DNA of 64,000 nt from Bdellovibrio sp. qaytius (GCA_004011035.1 CP025734.1:704001-768000); one strand, 5' to 3'. Shown: positions 8,482 to 17,143, counted from the stretch's first letter. Numbers and translations: made by a program. The notes: a model not told the origin generated them from the letters alone.

Positions 8482-9366
8482 TTATACGCCTTGTTGTAAT
8501 CTAGCGATGCGGTCTTCTAATTTAGGATGTGTTCTTAGCAGATCGATGAATTTTGTTTTACGATCTGAGATTTGAAATGAAGCCATTGGTGCTTCAGCAG
8601 GAATCGGCGCAGTTTCTTGTTGTAAGCGTTGTAATGCGCGAATCATTTTATCTTTTCCGCCAAGGTTTGCTCCGCCAGCATCCGCGCGGTATTCGCGGTA
8701 ACGTGAGAATGCAGTGACGACGAACATTCCTAAAATACTAAATACGATATCAAGAATTAATGTCGATACCCAACGAACTGTGCGAGCACTTTTTTCTTCA
8801 ACTTGTGTTGAAAGAATGTGGCCGATCACGCGTGATAAGAACATGCCGAACGCATTCACTACACCTTGAACTAAAGTCATTGTGACCATGTCGCCGTTAG
8901 CAACGTGAGCAATTTCGTGCGCGAGTACGCCTTCGACTTCGTCTTTGTTCATTTTATTCATTAAGCCAGATGAAACTGCGACTAAAGAATTTGAACGGCT
9001 TGGGCCTGTTGCAAAAGCGTTCATTTCTGGGCTGTCGAAAATTCCGACCTCAGGCATTTTTGATAATTGAGCATTTCTTGCCAAACGGTATACAGTTTGA
9101 AGTAACCATTGTGCTTCTGGTTCACGAGCATCAGTGGGAATAATTTTTACTCCCATCATCATTTTTGCCATGAATTTCGACAACAATAATGAAACAAAAG
9201 CACCACCAAAACCCCAGATTAAACAGAACGCAGCAAGTGATGCGTAATTAATACCGTAAGTTTGTAAGTAAGGCTGTACACCGAAAACATTTAAAATAAT
9301 GTTGATAGTGATCATGATTAGGACGTTTACGATTATAACCATCCCAAAACGCTTTAAAAAGTTCAT
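8482..9366 (-). CDS. htpX: membrane zinc metalloprotease HtpX
   Basis: 294 residues, the same length as E. coli HtpX (293). Membrane spans lie near residues 7-28 and 38-60, with two more around residues 160-180 and 197-218. The M48 zinc motif is HEIAH at residues 150-154 and the downstream Glu ligand is in the REYRADAGG region. HtpX degrades misfolded inner-membrane proteins together with FtsH. AGGAGA sits just before the ATG. A 6-bp-stem hairpin lies directly upstream of that ribosome-binding site in the mRNA. Confidence 0.96.
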   Translation of the reverse strand: MNFLKRFGMVIIVNVLIMITINIILNVFGVQPYLQTYGINYASLAAFCLIWGFGGAFVSLLLSKFMAKMMMGVKIIPTDAREPEAQWLLQTVYRLARNAQLSKMPEVGIFDSPEMNAFATGPSRSNSLVAVSSGLMNKMNKDEVEGVLAHEIAHVANGDMVTMTLVQGVVNAFGMFLSRVIGHILSTQVEEKSARTVRWVSTLILDIVFSILGMFVVTAFSRYREYRADAGGANLGGKDKMIRALQRLQQETAPIPAEAPMASFQISDRKTKFIDLLRTHPKLEDRIARLQQGV

Positions 9367-9380
9367 CTGTCTGTCTCCTG

Positions 9381-9395
9381 CGCTCTCTAAGAGCG
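9381..9395 (-). promoter_or_regulatory. hairpin abutting the htpX ribosome-binding site
   Basis: CGCTCT-nnn-AGAGCG inverted repeat. In the htpX mRNA it ends one base before CAGGAGA. It does not itself occlude the Shine-Dalgarno; it could stack on it or act as a 5' stabiliser. Confidence 0.3.
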
Positions 9396-9577
9396 ACTTA
9401 AATACTTACCATAAAGGTGAGTTCCCTCAGTTTAGAGTCAAGTCGAGCGTTTCGCAAATGCAAATGAACTGAGCAAGCATGTGCATTACGTTGAGACAGT
9501 TCCAAACTGGCGCTGGACTGCTAAATTACTCTTTTAAATGTGGAATCTCACAGGTCTTTTTGATATATTTTTTTCGC

Positions 9578-10678
9578 ATGAAAAAAACGTCAGTTTCATC
9601 TTCGAAAAAGTCTGCATCATCAAACAAAGCTTTGCTGATGAAAAATAAACCTGTTGAAAAATCTAAGCAGCCCGCAAAAATTAATTTTGGCGGATTAAGC
9701 AAAGAAATTTTATTACAAATGCATTCACACATGGTGAAAACTCGTGTGCTTGAAGAGCGCTTAATCAAAATCTATCGCGCTGGAGAATCTTATTTCTGGA
9801 TTGGTGGACCTGGTGAAGAAGCTTGGGGAGTTCCATTAGGAATGTTGGCTAAAAAAGGCCAAGGCCCTGAGTATGATTATTTGCATTTACATTACCGTTG
9901 TTCGCCAACATTGATTGCCATGGGTTTAGATATGGTGGATTCAATTCGTATGATGATGAATCGCGCGACTGATCCAAACACAGGCGGAAGAAATTTTTCG
10001 AATCACTTTGTAATTCCGAAATGGAATATTGCTCCAGTGACTTCGCCGCTTGAAGTGCAATACCCAATTGCTTGCGGAACTGCCCACGTGCAAAAACGCA
10101 CAGGCAAAAAAGCATTAACGATCGTAACTGGTGGTGACGCTGGAACTGCAGAAGGTGATTTCGCATCAGCATTAATTTTAGCTTCACGCAAAGGCCAAGA
10201 GCTGCCGATGTTAATCACGGTGCAAAATAATAAATGGGGTATCTCTACTTCTTACGAAGGCCAACATGGCGAAACATTTATTGCTGATCGCGCTCGTGCA
10301 TTTAATATTAAATCACAAGTGATCAACGGTAATGACCCCGTTGAAGTTTATTTAACTGTCAAAGAAGACATGGAATACATTCGTAAAACAGGTAAGCCTG
10401 CCTTTATCGAAGCGATGGTTTCACGTTTATACGGACACTCATCTGCATCAGGTGCAAACCCGATTCAAAACGAAGTTGATCCGGTCAAAGATTTCGAGAA
10501 AAAATTATTACAAGCTGGGCTTTTAAAAGAATCTGAAGTGAAAGAACTTTGGGCTAACTTTGAAGCTGAAGGTGTTCGTGCGACTGAAATTGCGCGCGCT
10601 GAAGGTGTTCCATCTGCAGATAGCATTTGGGATCACACTTACAAAGGCAGTGAAAACGCAGATTGGAGAAAATTCTAA
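9578..10678 (+). CDS. 2-oxoacid dehydrogenase E1 component, alpha subunit
   Basis: 366 residues. Thiamine-diphosphate-dependent decarboxylation of a 2-oxoacid and transfer to the E2 lipoyl arm. The TPP/Mg motif is GGDAGTAEGDF followed by QNNKWGIS; the usual GDG is GDA here. The phosphorylation-loop region reads YGHSSASGA. About 38 N-terminal residues are a Lys/Ser/Ala-rich extension. The frame is open 33 codons further upstream, but the ATG at 9578 starts a normal E1 N-terminus. No Shine-Dalgarno is seen, and TATATT lies only eight bases before it. The branched-chain or pyruvate preference is not certain. No E2 or E3 gene is adjacent; the beta subunit follows with overlapping stop/start. Confidence 0.9.
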   Translation: MKKTSVSSSKKSASSNKALLMKNKPVEKSKQPAKINFGGLSKEILLQMHSHMVKTRVLEERLIKIYRAGESYFWIGGPGEEAWGVPLGMLAKKGQGPEYDYLHLHYRCSPTLIAMGLDMVDSIRMMMNRATDPNTGGRNFSNHFVIPKWNIAPVTSPLEVQYPIACGTAHVQKRTGKKALTIVTGGDAGTAEGDFASALILASRKGQELPMLITVQNNKWGISTSYEGQHGETFIADRARAFNIKSQVINGNDPVEVYLTVKEDMEYIRKTGKPAFIEAMVSRLYGHSSASGANPIQNEVDPVKDFEKKLLQAGLLKESEVKELWANFEAEGVRATEIARAEGVPSADSIWDHTYKGSENADWRKF

Positions 10679-11733
10679 TGGCAAATATGGCTCAAGCCAT
10701 TCGAATGGCTCTACATTACGCTGAAACTAATTACGAATTAAAAGATGTTTTCGGACAAGACGTGGGCGCACCATTAGGTGGCGTATTCACAGCAACTCAA
10801 GGTATTAAATGTGCCTGGAATTCTCCGCTCGATGAGCGTGGAATTATCGGCATGGCCATGGGTATCGCCATGACGGGTGACCGTTGTGTGGCTGAAATTC
10901 AATTCGTGGATTATATTTTTAATACAATCGATTTATTAAAAATTGCGGGTAACACTTTATGGTGTACGAATGGCCAATACAATTTACCGATGACAGTGAT
11001 GACTCCGGTAGGTGCTGGCATTCGTGGATCTGTATATCACTCACATTCATTCGATGCTTGGGCTTCGCGCTTAGCTGGATGGAAAGTAGTGATGCCATCG
11101 AATCCGTTAGATGCTTACGGTTTATTATTATCATGTATTTTAGATCCGAACCCGACGATGTTCTTAAAGCCGAAAGCTTTAATGCGCGTTCGTGGTGAAG
11201 AATTAATTCCGGGTGAACCAGCAGATGAAAAAGAATTAAAAAATATGATCGATGCACCAATTGGTGATCGTTCAACTTGGAAAGCCAACTGGCCTAAAAT
11301 TCAAGAATACTTAGTTCCGTTCGGAGTCGGTAAAATCACTCGCACTGGATCGCAAATCACGGTTGTTTCTTACGGTCGTCATTTATTAGTTTGTAATGAA
11401 GTGGCTGATCAATTAGCTCAAGAGGGTTATTCAATTGAAGTGATCGATTTACGTTCGATTTATCCGTATGACTGGCAAATGATTAAATCATCTGTGCAAA
11501 AAACGGGTCGCGTATTGTTCGTGAACGAAGACACTGAAGTGACTAATTTTGGTGAACATCTTTCTTACCGTGTAACTCAAGAATTATTTTATGAATTACA
11601 AGCACGTCCTCGCGTAATAGCGGGTAAACATGTTCCAGGTATTGGTTTACATCCTAATTTAGAAGACGCCAGCGTACCTCAAAAACATGAGATCGCTGAT
11701 GCAATCAAAGAAATTTGCGGCGAGATCCCGTAG
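10678..11733 (+). CDS. 2-oxoacid dehydrogenase E1 component, beta subunit
   Basis: 351 residues. It pairs with the alpha subunit to form the alpha2-beta2 E1 thiamine enzyme; the N-terminal half is the pyrimidine-binding domain (DERGIIGMAMGIAMTG, AEIQFVDYIF). The C-terminal half is a transketolase C domain (VVSYGRHLLVCNEVA, VIDLRSIYPYD, NEDTEVTNFGEHL). The ATG at 10678 overlaps the alpha stop as TAATG and has GGAG about ten bases upstream. A TTG five codons earlier is also in frame but less likely. Such overlap implies coupled translation in equal amounts. Confidence 0.92.
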   Translation: MANMAQAIRMALHYAETNYELKDVFGQDVGAPLGGVFTATQGIKCAWNSPLDERGIIGMAMGIAMTGDRCVAEIQFVDYIFNTIDLLKIAGNTLWCTNGQYNLPMTVMTPVGAGIRGSVYHSHSFDAWASRLAGWKVVMPSNPLDAYGLLLSCILDPNPTMFLKPKALMRVRGEELIPGEPADEKELKNMIDAPIGDRSTWKANWPKIQEYLVPFGVGKITRTGSQITVVSYGRHLLVCNEVADQLAQEGYSIEVIDLRSIYPYDWQMIKSSVQKTGRVLFVNEDTEVTNFGEHLSYRVTQELFYELQARPRVIAGKHVPGIGLHPNLEDASVPQKHEIADAIKEICGEIP

Positions 11734-11742
11734 AAAGAATTT

Positions 11743-12597
11743 ATGGCAAGGACGACAGCTCAGAAAAAACCTCGCGGCAATAAGAAGTTGCCTCTACGAG
11801 GCAAAAAATTACCTTTCGATAAATATGATCTGTATTTAAATGCAGTTCAGTCTCCAGATGGAGATGTGCAGTTTTACCGCGAGCGCTACAAAGAATTTTT
11901 TGGAGCGCCTAAGAAAGGTTTAACTTTACGCGAAGATTTCTGTGCTGGCGGCGCTATTAGCTGTGAGTGGGTTAAACTTCATAAAGACAACACTTCATGT
12001 GGTTTAGATTTAGATGATGAACCAATGAACTATGGTCGTCAAAATTACATCGCTAAACTAAAACCTGAACAACAAAGACGTGTGGCTTTAATTAAAAAGA
12101 ACGTTCTAGAGCCAGGTTTACCGAAAGCTGATATTGCGGCTGCGACAAATTTTTCTTATTACATTTTTCGTGATCGTAAAACTTTGACTGATTATTTTAC
12201 GAATGTTTGTAAGTCAGTGAATAAAAAAGGTTTATTCATTGTTGATATGTTCGGTGGTACGGCGTGTACCGATGCTTCGCAAGATCGCATTCCTATTCGT
12301 CGTGGCTTTACATATTACTGGGAGCAAAAAGATTTTGATCCAGCAACTAACTATGCCAACTTTGGTATTCACTTTCGTTATAAAGGTAAAATGTATAAAA
12401 ACGTTTTCACTTATGAATGGCGTATGTGGACGATTCCAGAAATCAAAGAGATGATGCTTGAAGCCGGCTTTGATGACGTGGCTATCTACTGGGAAGGCTC
12501 TAAGCGTGACGGTAGTGGTAACGGTAAGTTTGATCGCGTGACAGAAGGCGAAGCTTGTTTAAGCTGGATCGCGTACGTGATCGGGATTAAAAAATAA
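11743..12597 (+). CDS. class I SAM-dependent methyltransferase
   Basis: 284 residues. The Rossmann-type motif I reads LREDFCAGGAISCEWV, a variant of the glycine loop, followed by motif II GLDLDDEPM, with its acidic ribose-binding residue, about 25 residues later; ADIAAATNFSYYIF fits motif IV. The N-terminus is basic (KKPRGNKKLPLRGKK), which could suggest a nucleic-acid or protein substrate, but this is inference. Nine bases separate it from the E1 beta stop and 23 from folB, so it sits in the middle of a six-gene run. Substrate unknown. Confidence 0.8.
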   Translation: MARTTAQKKPRGNKKLPLRGKKLPFDKYDLYLNAVQSPDGDVQFYRERYKEFFGAPKKGLTLREDFCAGGAISCEWVKLHKDNTSCGLDLDDEPMNYGRQNYIAKLKPEQQRRVALIKKNVLEPGLPKADIAAATNFSYYIFRDRKTLTDYFTNVCKSVNKKGLFIVDMFGGTACTDASQDRIPIRRGFTYYWEQKDFDPATNYANFGIHFRYKGKMYKNVFTYEWRMWTIPEIKEMMLEAGFDDVAIYWEGSKRDGSGNGKFDRVTEGEACLSWIAYVIGIKK

Positions 12598-12620
12598 ATG
12601 AATTTATTTGCGGAGCAAAT

Positions 12621-12995
12621 GTGCGACAAACATTAAAGATCAATTCTTATGAAGTTTGGATGAGTTTGGGTGTAACTAAAGAAGAGCAAGCCCAGCTTCA
12701 ACCCGTACATTTTGATATTACTTTGCATTTCGATAAACCAGTTAAGGGTTGCGCGACTGATCACTTAGATGATGCGATCAATTACGCAGCCTTAGTTAGT
12801 CATATTAAAAAAGTCGCGACAGCTCGCCCTTATAATCTGATTGAAAACATTTGTTTTTTAACTCACCAGCATTTAACTGAATGGGTAAAGACGCATGGCT
12901 TTACTGGTGATTTGGTGACTGAGGCCACGAAAGTGCGTCCGCCAGTGCCATCGCTGCAAGGTGGAGTCAAATTTTCATGTCAAAGTCCTGTGTAG
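12621..12995 (+). CDS. folB: dihydroneopterin aldolase
   Basis: 124 residues. It converts 7,8-dihydroneopterin to 6-hydroxymethyl-dihydropterin and glycolaldehyde in folate synthesis. Family marks are INSYEVWMSLGVTKEE near the N-terminus, DAINYAAL, and the PYNLIENICFLTHQ stretch, corresponding to the F-LIE-LA motif with the pterin-binding Glu. GTG start at 12621 with CGGAG six bases upstream; the overlapping ATG two bases earlier is in another frame and stops at once. It overlaps the folK-folP gene by 19 bp. Confidence 0.88.
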   Translation: MRQTLKINSYEVWMSLGVTKEEQAQLQPVHFDITLHFDKPVKGCATDHLDDAINYAALVSHIKKVATARPYNLIENICFLTHQHLTEWVKTHGFTGDLVTEATKVRPPVPSLQGGVKFSCQSPV

Positions 12996-14281
12996 TTTTA
13001 GGTCTTGGATCAAACATTGATCCGATCAAACATTTACGTTTAGCTCTTGCTGAGATTAAACGTTTATCACAGGTTTCTGTGATTAATATCGCGAGCATAT
13101 ATGAATCTGATGCTTTGTTACCTGAAAATGCTCCCGCTAATTGGAATAAAAAATATTTAAATTCTGCTGTTGAACTTGAAGTTACAAATTTCGAACCCTT
13201 AAAATTATTAAAAGAGATTAAAGCCATCGAACAAAAATTAGGACGAGCGGGAAGTGACCGCTGGGCTCCTAGAAATATTGATATCGATATTCTATGGGCT
13301 CAAGATTTTACTTTGAACAGTGAAGCTTTAAATATTCCTCACGCACAAATTTTAAATCGTCCGTTTGCTTTACTGCCATTATTAGAACTTCGGCCGGATT
13401 TTCCTTTTAATGAGCCCGATTGGATGTGGCAAAATCCAAAACCATTTCATACTGAAATATCTAAACAACATGTTTGGCCAAAGTTTGCCGGAATTTTAAA
13501 TGTCACTGAAGATTCTTTCTCAGGTGATGGTGTGACGAGCCTTGGCCGGCCGCCTTCAATCACACTTCGTCTAGGGCAGCTGTTAGATGCTGGTGCTGAT
13601 ATTATTGATATCGGCGCAGAATCGACTCGTCCTGGGGCTTTAATAATTGATCCAGATGAAGAGTATAGTCGTTTAGCAACTACAATTGATGTTATTAATA
13701 AATATAAAGCTGATTATAATCGTCAGTTTGAAATTTCGATTGATTCACGTAAGCCTGAAGTGATGCAAAAAATTATTAATAATTATCACATTGATTATTT
13801 AAATGATGTCGAAGGGTTTCGTCAGCCGCAGATGCGTGAGCTTTTAAAATTAACGACGGCTAAAGCTATTTGTATGCATTCGTTTTCAGTGCCTCCGCTA
13901 AAGAATGAAACGATTTCTGAGTCTGAAGATGTTTGGCTATATTTAATAAATTGGTGGAATAATCTTAAAGAAGTTTTTTCGAGCGATAATATTGCCTTAG
14001 ATCGAATGATTTTTGACCCGGGTATTGGTTTTGGCAAAACGCCCCAACAGAGTGTTGATTTGCTTAATTATCTAGAGGGCTTTAGTTCAATCAAAGAAGA
14101 AATTTACTTGGGCTATTCACGTAAATCGTTTTTAAGTTTAATGACAGATAAACCAGCCCATGAGCGCGACCCAGAAACAGCTCTGGTGACTGAGGCCATT
14201 AACCAAGCCTATGCACAGTATTTGCGTGTGCACGATGTGGCACAAAATAAGCAAGCTATCACAGCGAGGACTTTGTTATGA
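12977..14281 (+). CDS. bifunctional HPPK-DHPS (fused FolK-FolP)
   Basis: 434 residues joining two consecutive enzymes of folate synthesis. Residues 1 to about 150 are HPPK (VVLGLGSNIDP, RWAPRNIDIDILW), which pyrophosphorylates 6-hydroxymethyl-dihydropterin with ATP. Residues about 168-434 are dihydropteroate synthase (FAGILNVTEDSFSGDG, ADIIDIGAESTRPGA, DSRKPEV, FDPGIGFGKT, GYSRKSFL), which condenses it with p-aminobenzoate and is the sulfonamide target. Both halves keep their key motifs, so the fusion looks functional and would channel the intermediate. Such fusions are standard in plants and fungi but occasional in bacteria. Overlaps folB by 19 bp and folC by 4 bp. Confidence 0.93.
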   Translation: MSKSCVVLGLGSNIDPIKHLRLALAEIKRLSQVSVINIASIYESDALLPENAPANWNKKYLNSAVELEVTNFEPLKLLKEIKAIEQKLGRAGSDRWAPRNIDIDILWAQDFTLNSEALNIPHAQILNRPFALLPLLELRPDFPFNEPDWMWQNPKPFHTEISKQHVWPKFAGILNVTEDSFSGDGVTSLGRPPSITLRLGQLLDAGADIIDIGAESTRPGALIIDPDEEYSRLATTIDVINKYKADYNRQFEISIDSRKPEVMQKIINNYHIDYLNDVEGFRQPQMRELLKLTTAKAICMHSFSVPPLKNETISESEDVWLYLINWWNNLKEVFSSDNIALDRMIFDPGIGFGKTPQQSVDLLNYLEGFSSIKEEIYLGYSRKSFLSLMTDKPAHERDPETALVTEAINQAYAQYLRVHDVAQNKQAITARTLL

Positions 14282-15525
14282 CATTTAATGCTGTGGTATC
14301 TGCTCTTGAAGTCTTAAACATTATGCCTAAGACAATGCCGGGTTTAGAAAAACTAAAGCAGGCATTGCAACATAAGACTTGGTTTCAAGATTTACCGCCA
14401 GAAAAAATTATTACTGTCGCTGGCACCAATGGAAAAGGCACGACCTGTGCCGCTTTACAGACTTTATTGTTATCAGCTGGTAAAAAAGTGGGTTTGTACA
14501 CTTCACCGCATTTAATTTCGACAACTGAGCGTATTCGTATTAATGGCGAACCGATTTCAGAAGCGCAATTCATTGAACTTTATCACGAGAATAAAAATTT
14601 AATTTCGCAGTATGATTTAACGCACTTTGAAAGTTTAACTTTGATGGCGGCCGATTGTTTTTTTGCAAAAAATAATTTGGATTATGTGATTTTTGAAGTG
14701 GGTCTTGGCGGCACGTATGATGCGACCAATGTTTTTCCGAATCGCTATTCGGTGATTACAGCCTTAGCCATGGATCATCAGAATATTTTAGGTAACACGG
14801 TTTTAGAAATTGCGAAGAACAAGTTTGGTATTATTAAGCCAAATTCAAAAGTGATTCATCATCCATTGCCAGCCGAAGTGTTTGCTTTATTTTCTGAAGT
14901 GCTGACTAAAACAAACTCACAAGCTATTGCAGCTATTTCAGGTACAGTGACTTGCGAAAAATCGGCTGAGCCCTATTGGTTTTTACATTCTCCGTGGGGC
15001 AAAACATTGCTGAATCTTCCGGGTCAGCGCGGTGGTGAAAATATCATGACAGCTTTGACGGTGTTTGAAGAATTAGGTTTTGAACCACAAGATCATTTAA
15101 TGTCGTTAGAAAAAATGCAGTGGCTGGGCCGCATGCAAAAGGTGAAGTGGCCAACTATCGCAGCACCTGTTTATTTATCGGGTGATCACAACATTCAAGG
15201 CGTACAAAGTTTAGCTCATATTTTACAGTACTTTGAATACAATGACTTACACTTAGTGGTAGGCATTGGCCAAGATAAGGCTGCAGATGAGATGCTACGT
15301 ATTTTATTAGGTTTACCGCGATGCAAGCTGCATTTAACGAAAACGCCATTCAAGGGGCGTTCTGTGACGGATTACTCTGAAGAGCTTCGACTTAAATCTG
15401 ACAGTGATAACGATGATGTGATTGAGTTGTTGAATTCATTAACTGTTGCGAAGAATGATTTAGTTGTGGTGACCGGCTCGCTTTACTTGGTCGGGCAAGT
15501 TTTAAGCGAGCTTGCGAAACACTAG
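14278..15525 (+). CDS. folC: bifunctional dihydrofolate / folylpolyglutamate synthase
   Basis: 415 residues, Mur-ligase fold. The ATP loop is GTNGKGT at residues 49-55, followed by YTSPHL, the VGLGGTYDATN metal/substrate motif and the GQRGGENIMTAL region. The enzyme adds glutamate to dihydropteroate and then to folates. Its ATG overlaps the folK-folP stop as ATGA. It closes the folB-folKP-folC set. Its TAG stop shares a CTAG tetranucleotide with the stop of the convergent regulator gene. Confidence 0.95.
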   Translation: MTFNAVVSALEVLNIMPKTMPGLEKLKQALQHKTWFQDLPPEKIITVAGTNGKGTTCAALQTLLLSAGKKVGLYTSPHLISTTERIRINGEPISEAQFIELYHENKNLISQYDLTHFESLTLMAADCFFAKNNLDYVIFEVGLGGTYDATNVFPNRYSVITALAMDHQNILGNTVLEIAKNKFGIIKPNSKVIHHPLPAEVFALFSEVLTKTNSQAIAAISGTVTCEKSAEPYWFLHSPWGKTLLNLPGQRGGENIMTALTVFEELGFEPQDHLMSLEKMQWLGRMQKVKWPTIAAPVYLSGDHNIQGVQSLAHILQYFEYNDLHLVVGIGQDKAADEMLRILLGLPRCKLHLTKTPFKGRSVTDYSEELRLKSDSDNDDVIELLNSLTVAKNDLVVVTGSLYLVGQVLSELAKH

Positions 15526-16244
15526 ATAAATCCAGAATTAGCTATAGCAATCAGAGAACTGATCGATGTTAAGTCACGGTCGGCGTAGCGGGTCTTTTCA
15601 CGTTGGGAGAGGCGAGCAAATTCGTTAACAAGTTCATTTAAACGATCATAGAAAGCTGTTTTTGATTTATCACTTAATCGCAAGTACGACAGGCGATGTA
15701 GGCAATCAGCATTGTTTTTATGGCTTAATACTTTTTTTAAAGTGTTTTCAGACCATTCATTATTTAATTTTTTAACTAATGGCCCATCACTGGCCCAGCG
15801 AAATAGCCCTTTGTGAACAGAGACTACTCTTTGATTTTTACCGATTTTAATTAAATCTAAATTCTCAAGCTTCATTAAGTTTCGCTGAAGCTGATCAGCT
15901 GTTAGTTTTTCAGATTTTTTAATCGCATCGAGAGTTTTTTCTTCGACGGCTAAAAACCAGTAAACGCGAAAGAGCAAATTGTTTTCAAACAACGCATTTT
16001 CTTGTTTGGGGCTAAGTCTTACATTTTTTACTTCTGCTTCGTCCGCTATTTGAAACAAATCAGCCAGGGAGAGGCCAATAAGTCTTGTGATTTGTTCAAC
16101 GCGGGTCAGAGAAATATCTTTGCTTGTTAAAAGTTTTTTTACGCCGGATTCACTCATGCCGAGTTCATCTGCCAGCGATTTATAGGTGATTTTCTTCACC
16201 TTTAAAACTTTCTTCAGTGTTTCGACGACATTGTTCTTTGCCAT
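15522..16244 (-). CDS. XRE-type helix-turn-helix regulator
   Basis: 240 residues. The N-terminal 60 residues are a Cro/C1-type HTH (ITYKSLADELGMSESGVKKLL). The rest, about 170 residues, is helical with a winged-helix-like patch (LTADQLQRNLMKLENLDLIKIGKNQRVVSV) and a C-terminal helical segment vaguely like the TIGR02147/DUF4423 regulators common in Bdellovibrio. The frame opens five codons further upstream, but AAGGAA lies six bases before the ATG at 16244. It is divergent from the M24 peptidase gene across a pair of AGGTACCT boxes and may regulate itself and that gene. Ligand unknown. Confidence 0.75.
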   Translation of the reverse strand: MAKNNVVETLKKVLKVKKITYKSLADELGMSESGVKKLLTSKDISLTRVEQITRLIGLSLADLFQIADEAEVKNVRLSPKQENALFENNLLFRVYWFLAVEEKTLDAIKKSEKLTADQLQRNLMKLENLDLIKIGKNQRVVSVHKGLFRWASDGPLVKKLNNEWSENTLKKVLSHKNNADCLHRLSYLRLSDKSKTAFYDRLNELVNEFARLSQREKTRYADRDLTSISSLIAIANSGFI

Positions 16245-16277
16245 TACTGTTTCCTTCATCCTGGCCTTTTTCAGGCC

Positions 16278-16303
16278 AAAGGTACCTTAATTAGGTACCT
16301 TTT
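16278..16303. promoter_or_regulatory. twin palindromic boxes, putative operator
   Basis: Two identical 8-bp palindromes AGGTACCT at 16280-16287 and 16293-16300 start 13 bp apart, and their flanks make the whole segment nearly symmetric. They lie between the divergent starts of the XRE regulator and the M24 peptidase, a typical autoregulation site. The second box precedes a possible -10 (TATAAG, 16313-16318). The same sequence could fold as a hairpin, but a terminator makes no sense between two start codons. Confidence 0.5.
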
Positions 16304-16363
16304 AAACAAATATATAAGAAAAAGTTCAGTCTTGTTAAGATAAAAGTAGAGGTCGGAGGAAAA

Positions 16364-17143
16364 ATGAGTCGAAAGTCCAGTTTGATTAAAAATTCAGAAC
16401 AAATTCAAGCGATGCGCAAAGCCTGTGGCATTTCGTCGCAGCTGCACACGTTATCTATGACAGGAGCGGTTTCTGGGTTGAGTGAAAAAAATCTCGCAGA
16501 TAAATTGGTGAGATTTTATGACACAACTGAAGCTGCAAGTTGGGCGTATCCAATGTTAGTTGGCAGCGGAAAACGCACGACAATAATTCACGCGCAACCT
16601 ACGCAAAAGAAAATGCAGTCTGGTGAATTAGTGCTGATTGATATGGGCGTTAAGTGCAATGGCTTTGCTTCTGACATCACACGCACTTGGCCTGTTGATA
16701 AAAAGTTTACACGTGAACAGAAAACAATTTATCAAATTGTTTTAAATGCGCAGAAAGAAGTGATTCGCGCAGCTAAGCCTGGAGAAACTTTGACGGGTTT
16801 GCATGCTTTATCACGCGAGCTTCTGCTTGAAGGTTTACTTCGACATAAAATTATCGGCAAAGATGAATTGAATGAGGTTTTTCCACATAAGACTTCACAT
16901 TGGATTGGACGATTGGTGCATGATGCTTGTCCGTATTTCAATACTGATGAAACAGCCGTGAAACTAGAAGCAGGAATGGTTTTTACAGTTGAGCCTGGAT
17001 TATATTTAAAAGAAGGTTATGGGAAATACAGCCATATCGGAATCAGAATCGAAGATGTTGTGCTAATCACTGAAGATGGTTGTGAAGTCATCTCCAGTGT
17101 AGCGAAAGAAATTGATGAGATTGAACAGCTTAGAGCTTATTGA
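16364..17143 (+). CDS. M24 family metallopeptidase (Xaa-Pro aminopeptidase-like)
   Basis: 259 residues comprising only the pita-bread catalytic domain, without the N-terminal creatinase-like domain of PepP. Dinuclear metal ligands are all present: Asp93 (VLIDMG), Asp104 (SDITRT), His179 (TSHWIG), Glu210 (VEPGLY) and Glu230 (RIEDVV), with catalytic His186 (VHD). The SHW-x5-VHD spacing is that of aminopeptidase P rather than methionine aminopeptidase, suggesting cleavage of Xaa-Pro peptides. GGAGG lies directly before the ATG. The 3' end overlaps convergent pepF by 14 bp. Confidence 0.87.
   Translation: MSRKSSLIKNSEQIQAMRKACGISSQLHTLSMTGAVSGLSEKNLADKLVRFYDTTEAASWAYPMLVGSGKRTTIIHAQPTQKKMQSGELVLIDMGVKCNGFASDITRTWPVDKKFTREQKTIYQIVLNAQKEVIRAAKPGETLTGLHALSRELLLEGLLRHKIIGKDELNEVFPHKTSHWIGRLVHDACPYFNTDETAVKLEAGMVFTVEPGLYLKEGYGKYSHIGIRIEDVVLITEDGCEVISSVAKEIDEIEQLRAY

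Noticed and set aside
9479-9577. 33-codon upstream extension of E1 alpha
   Set aside because: The extra residues do not resemble E1 proteins or a targeting peptide, and a -10-like TATATT lies within it just before the ATG at 9578.
16278-16303. Terminator made by the AGGTACCT inverted repeat
   Set aside because: It lies between two divergent start codons with no gene ending nearby, so an operator is more sensible.
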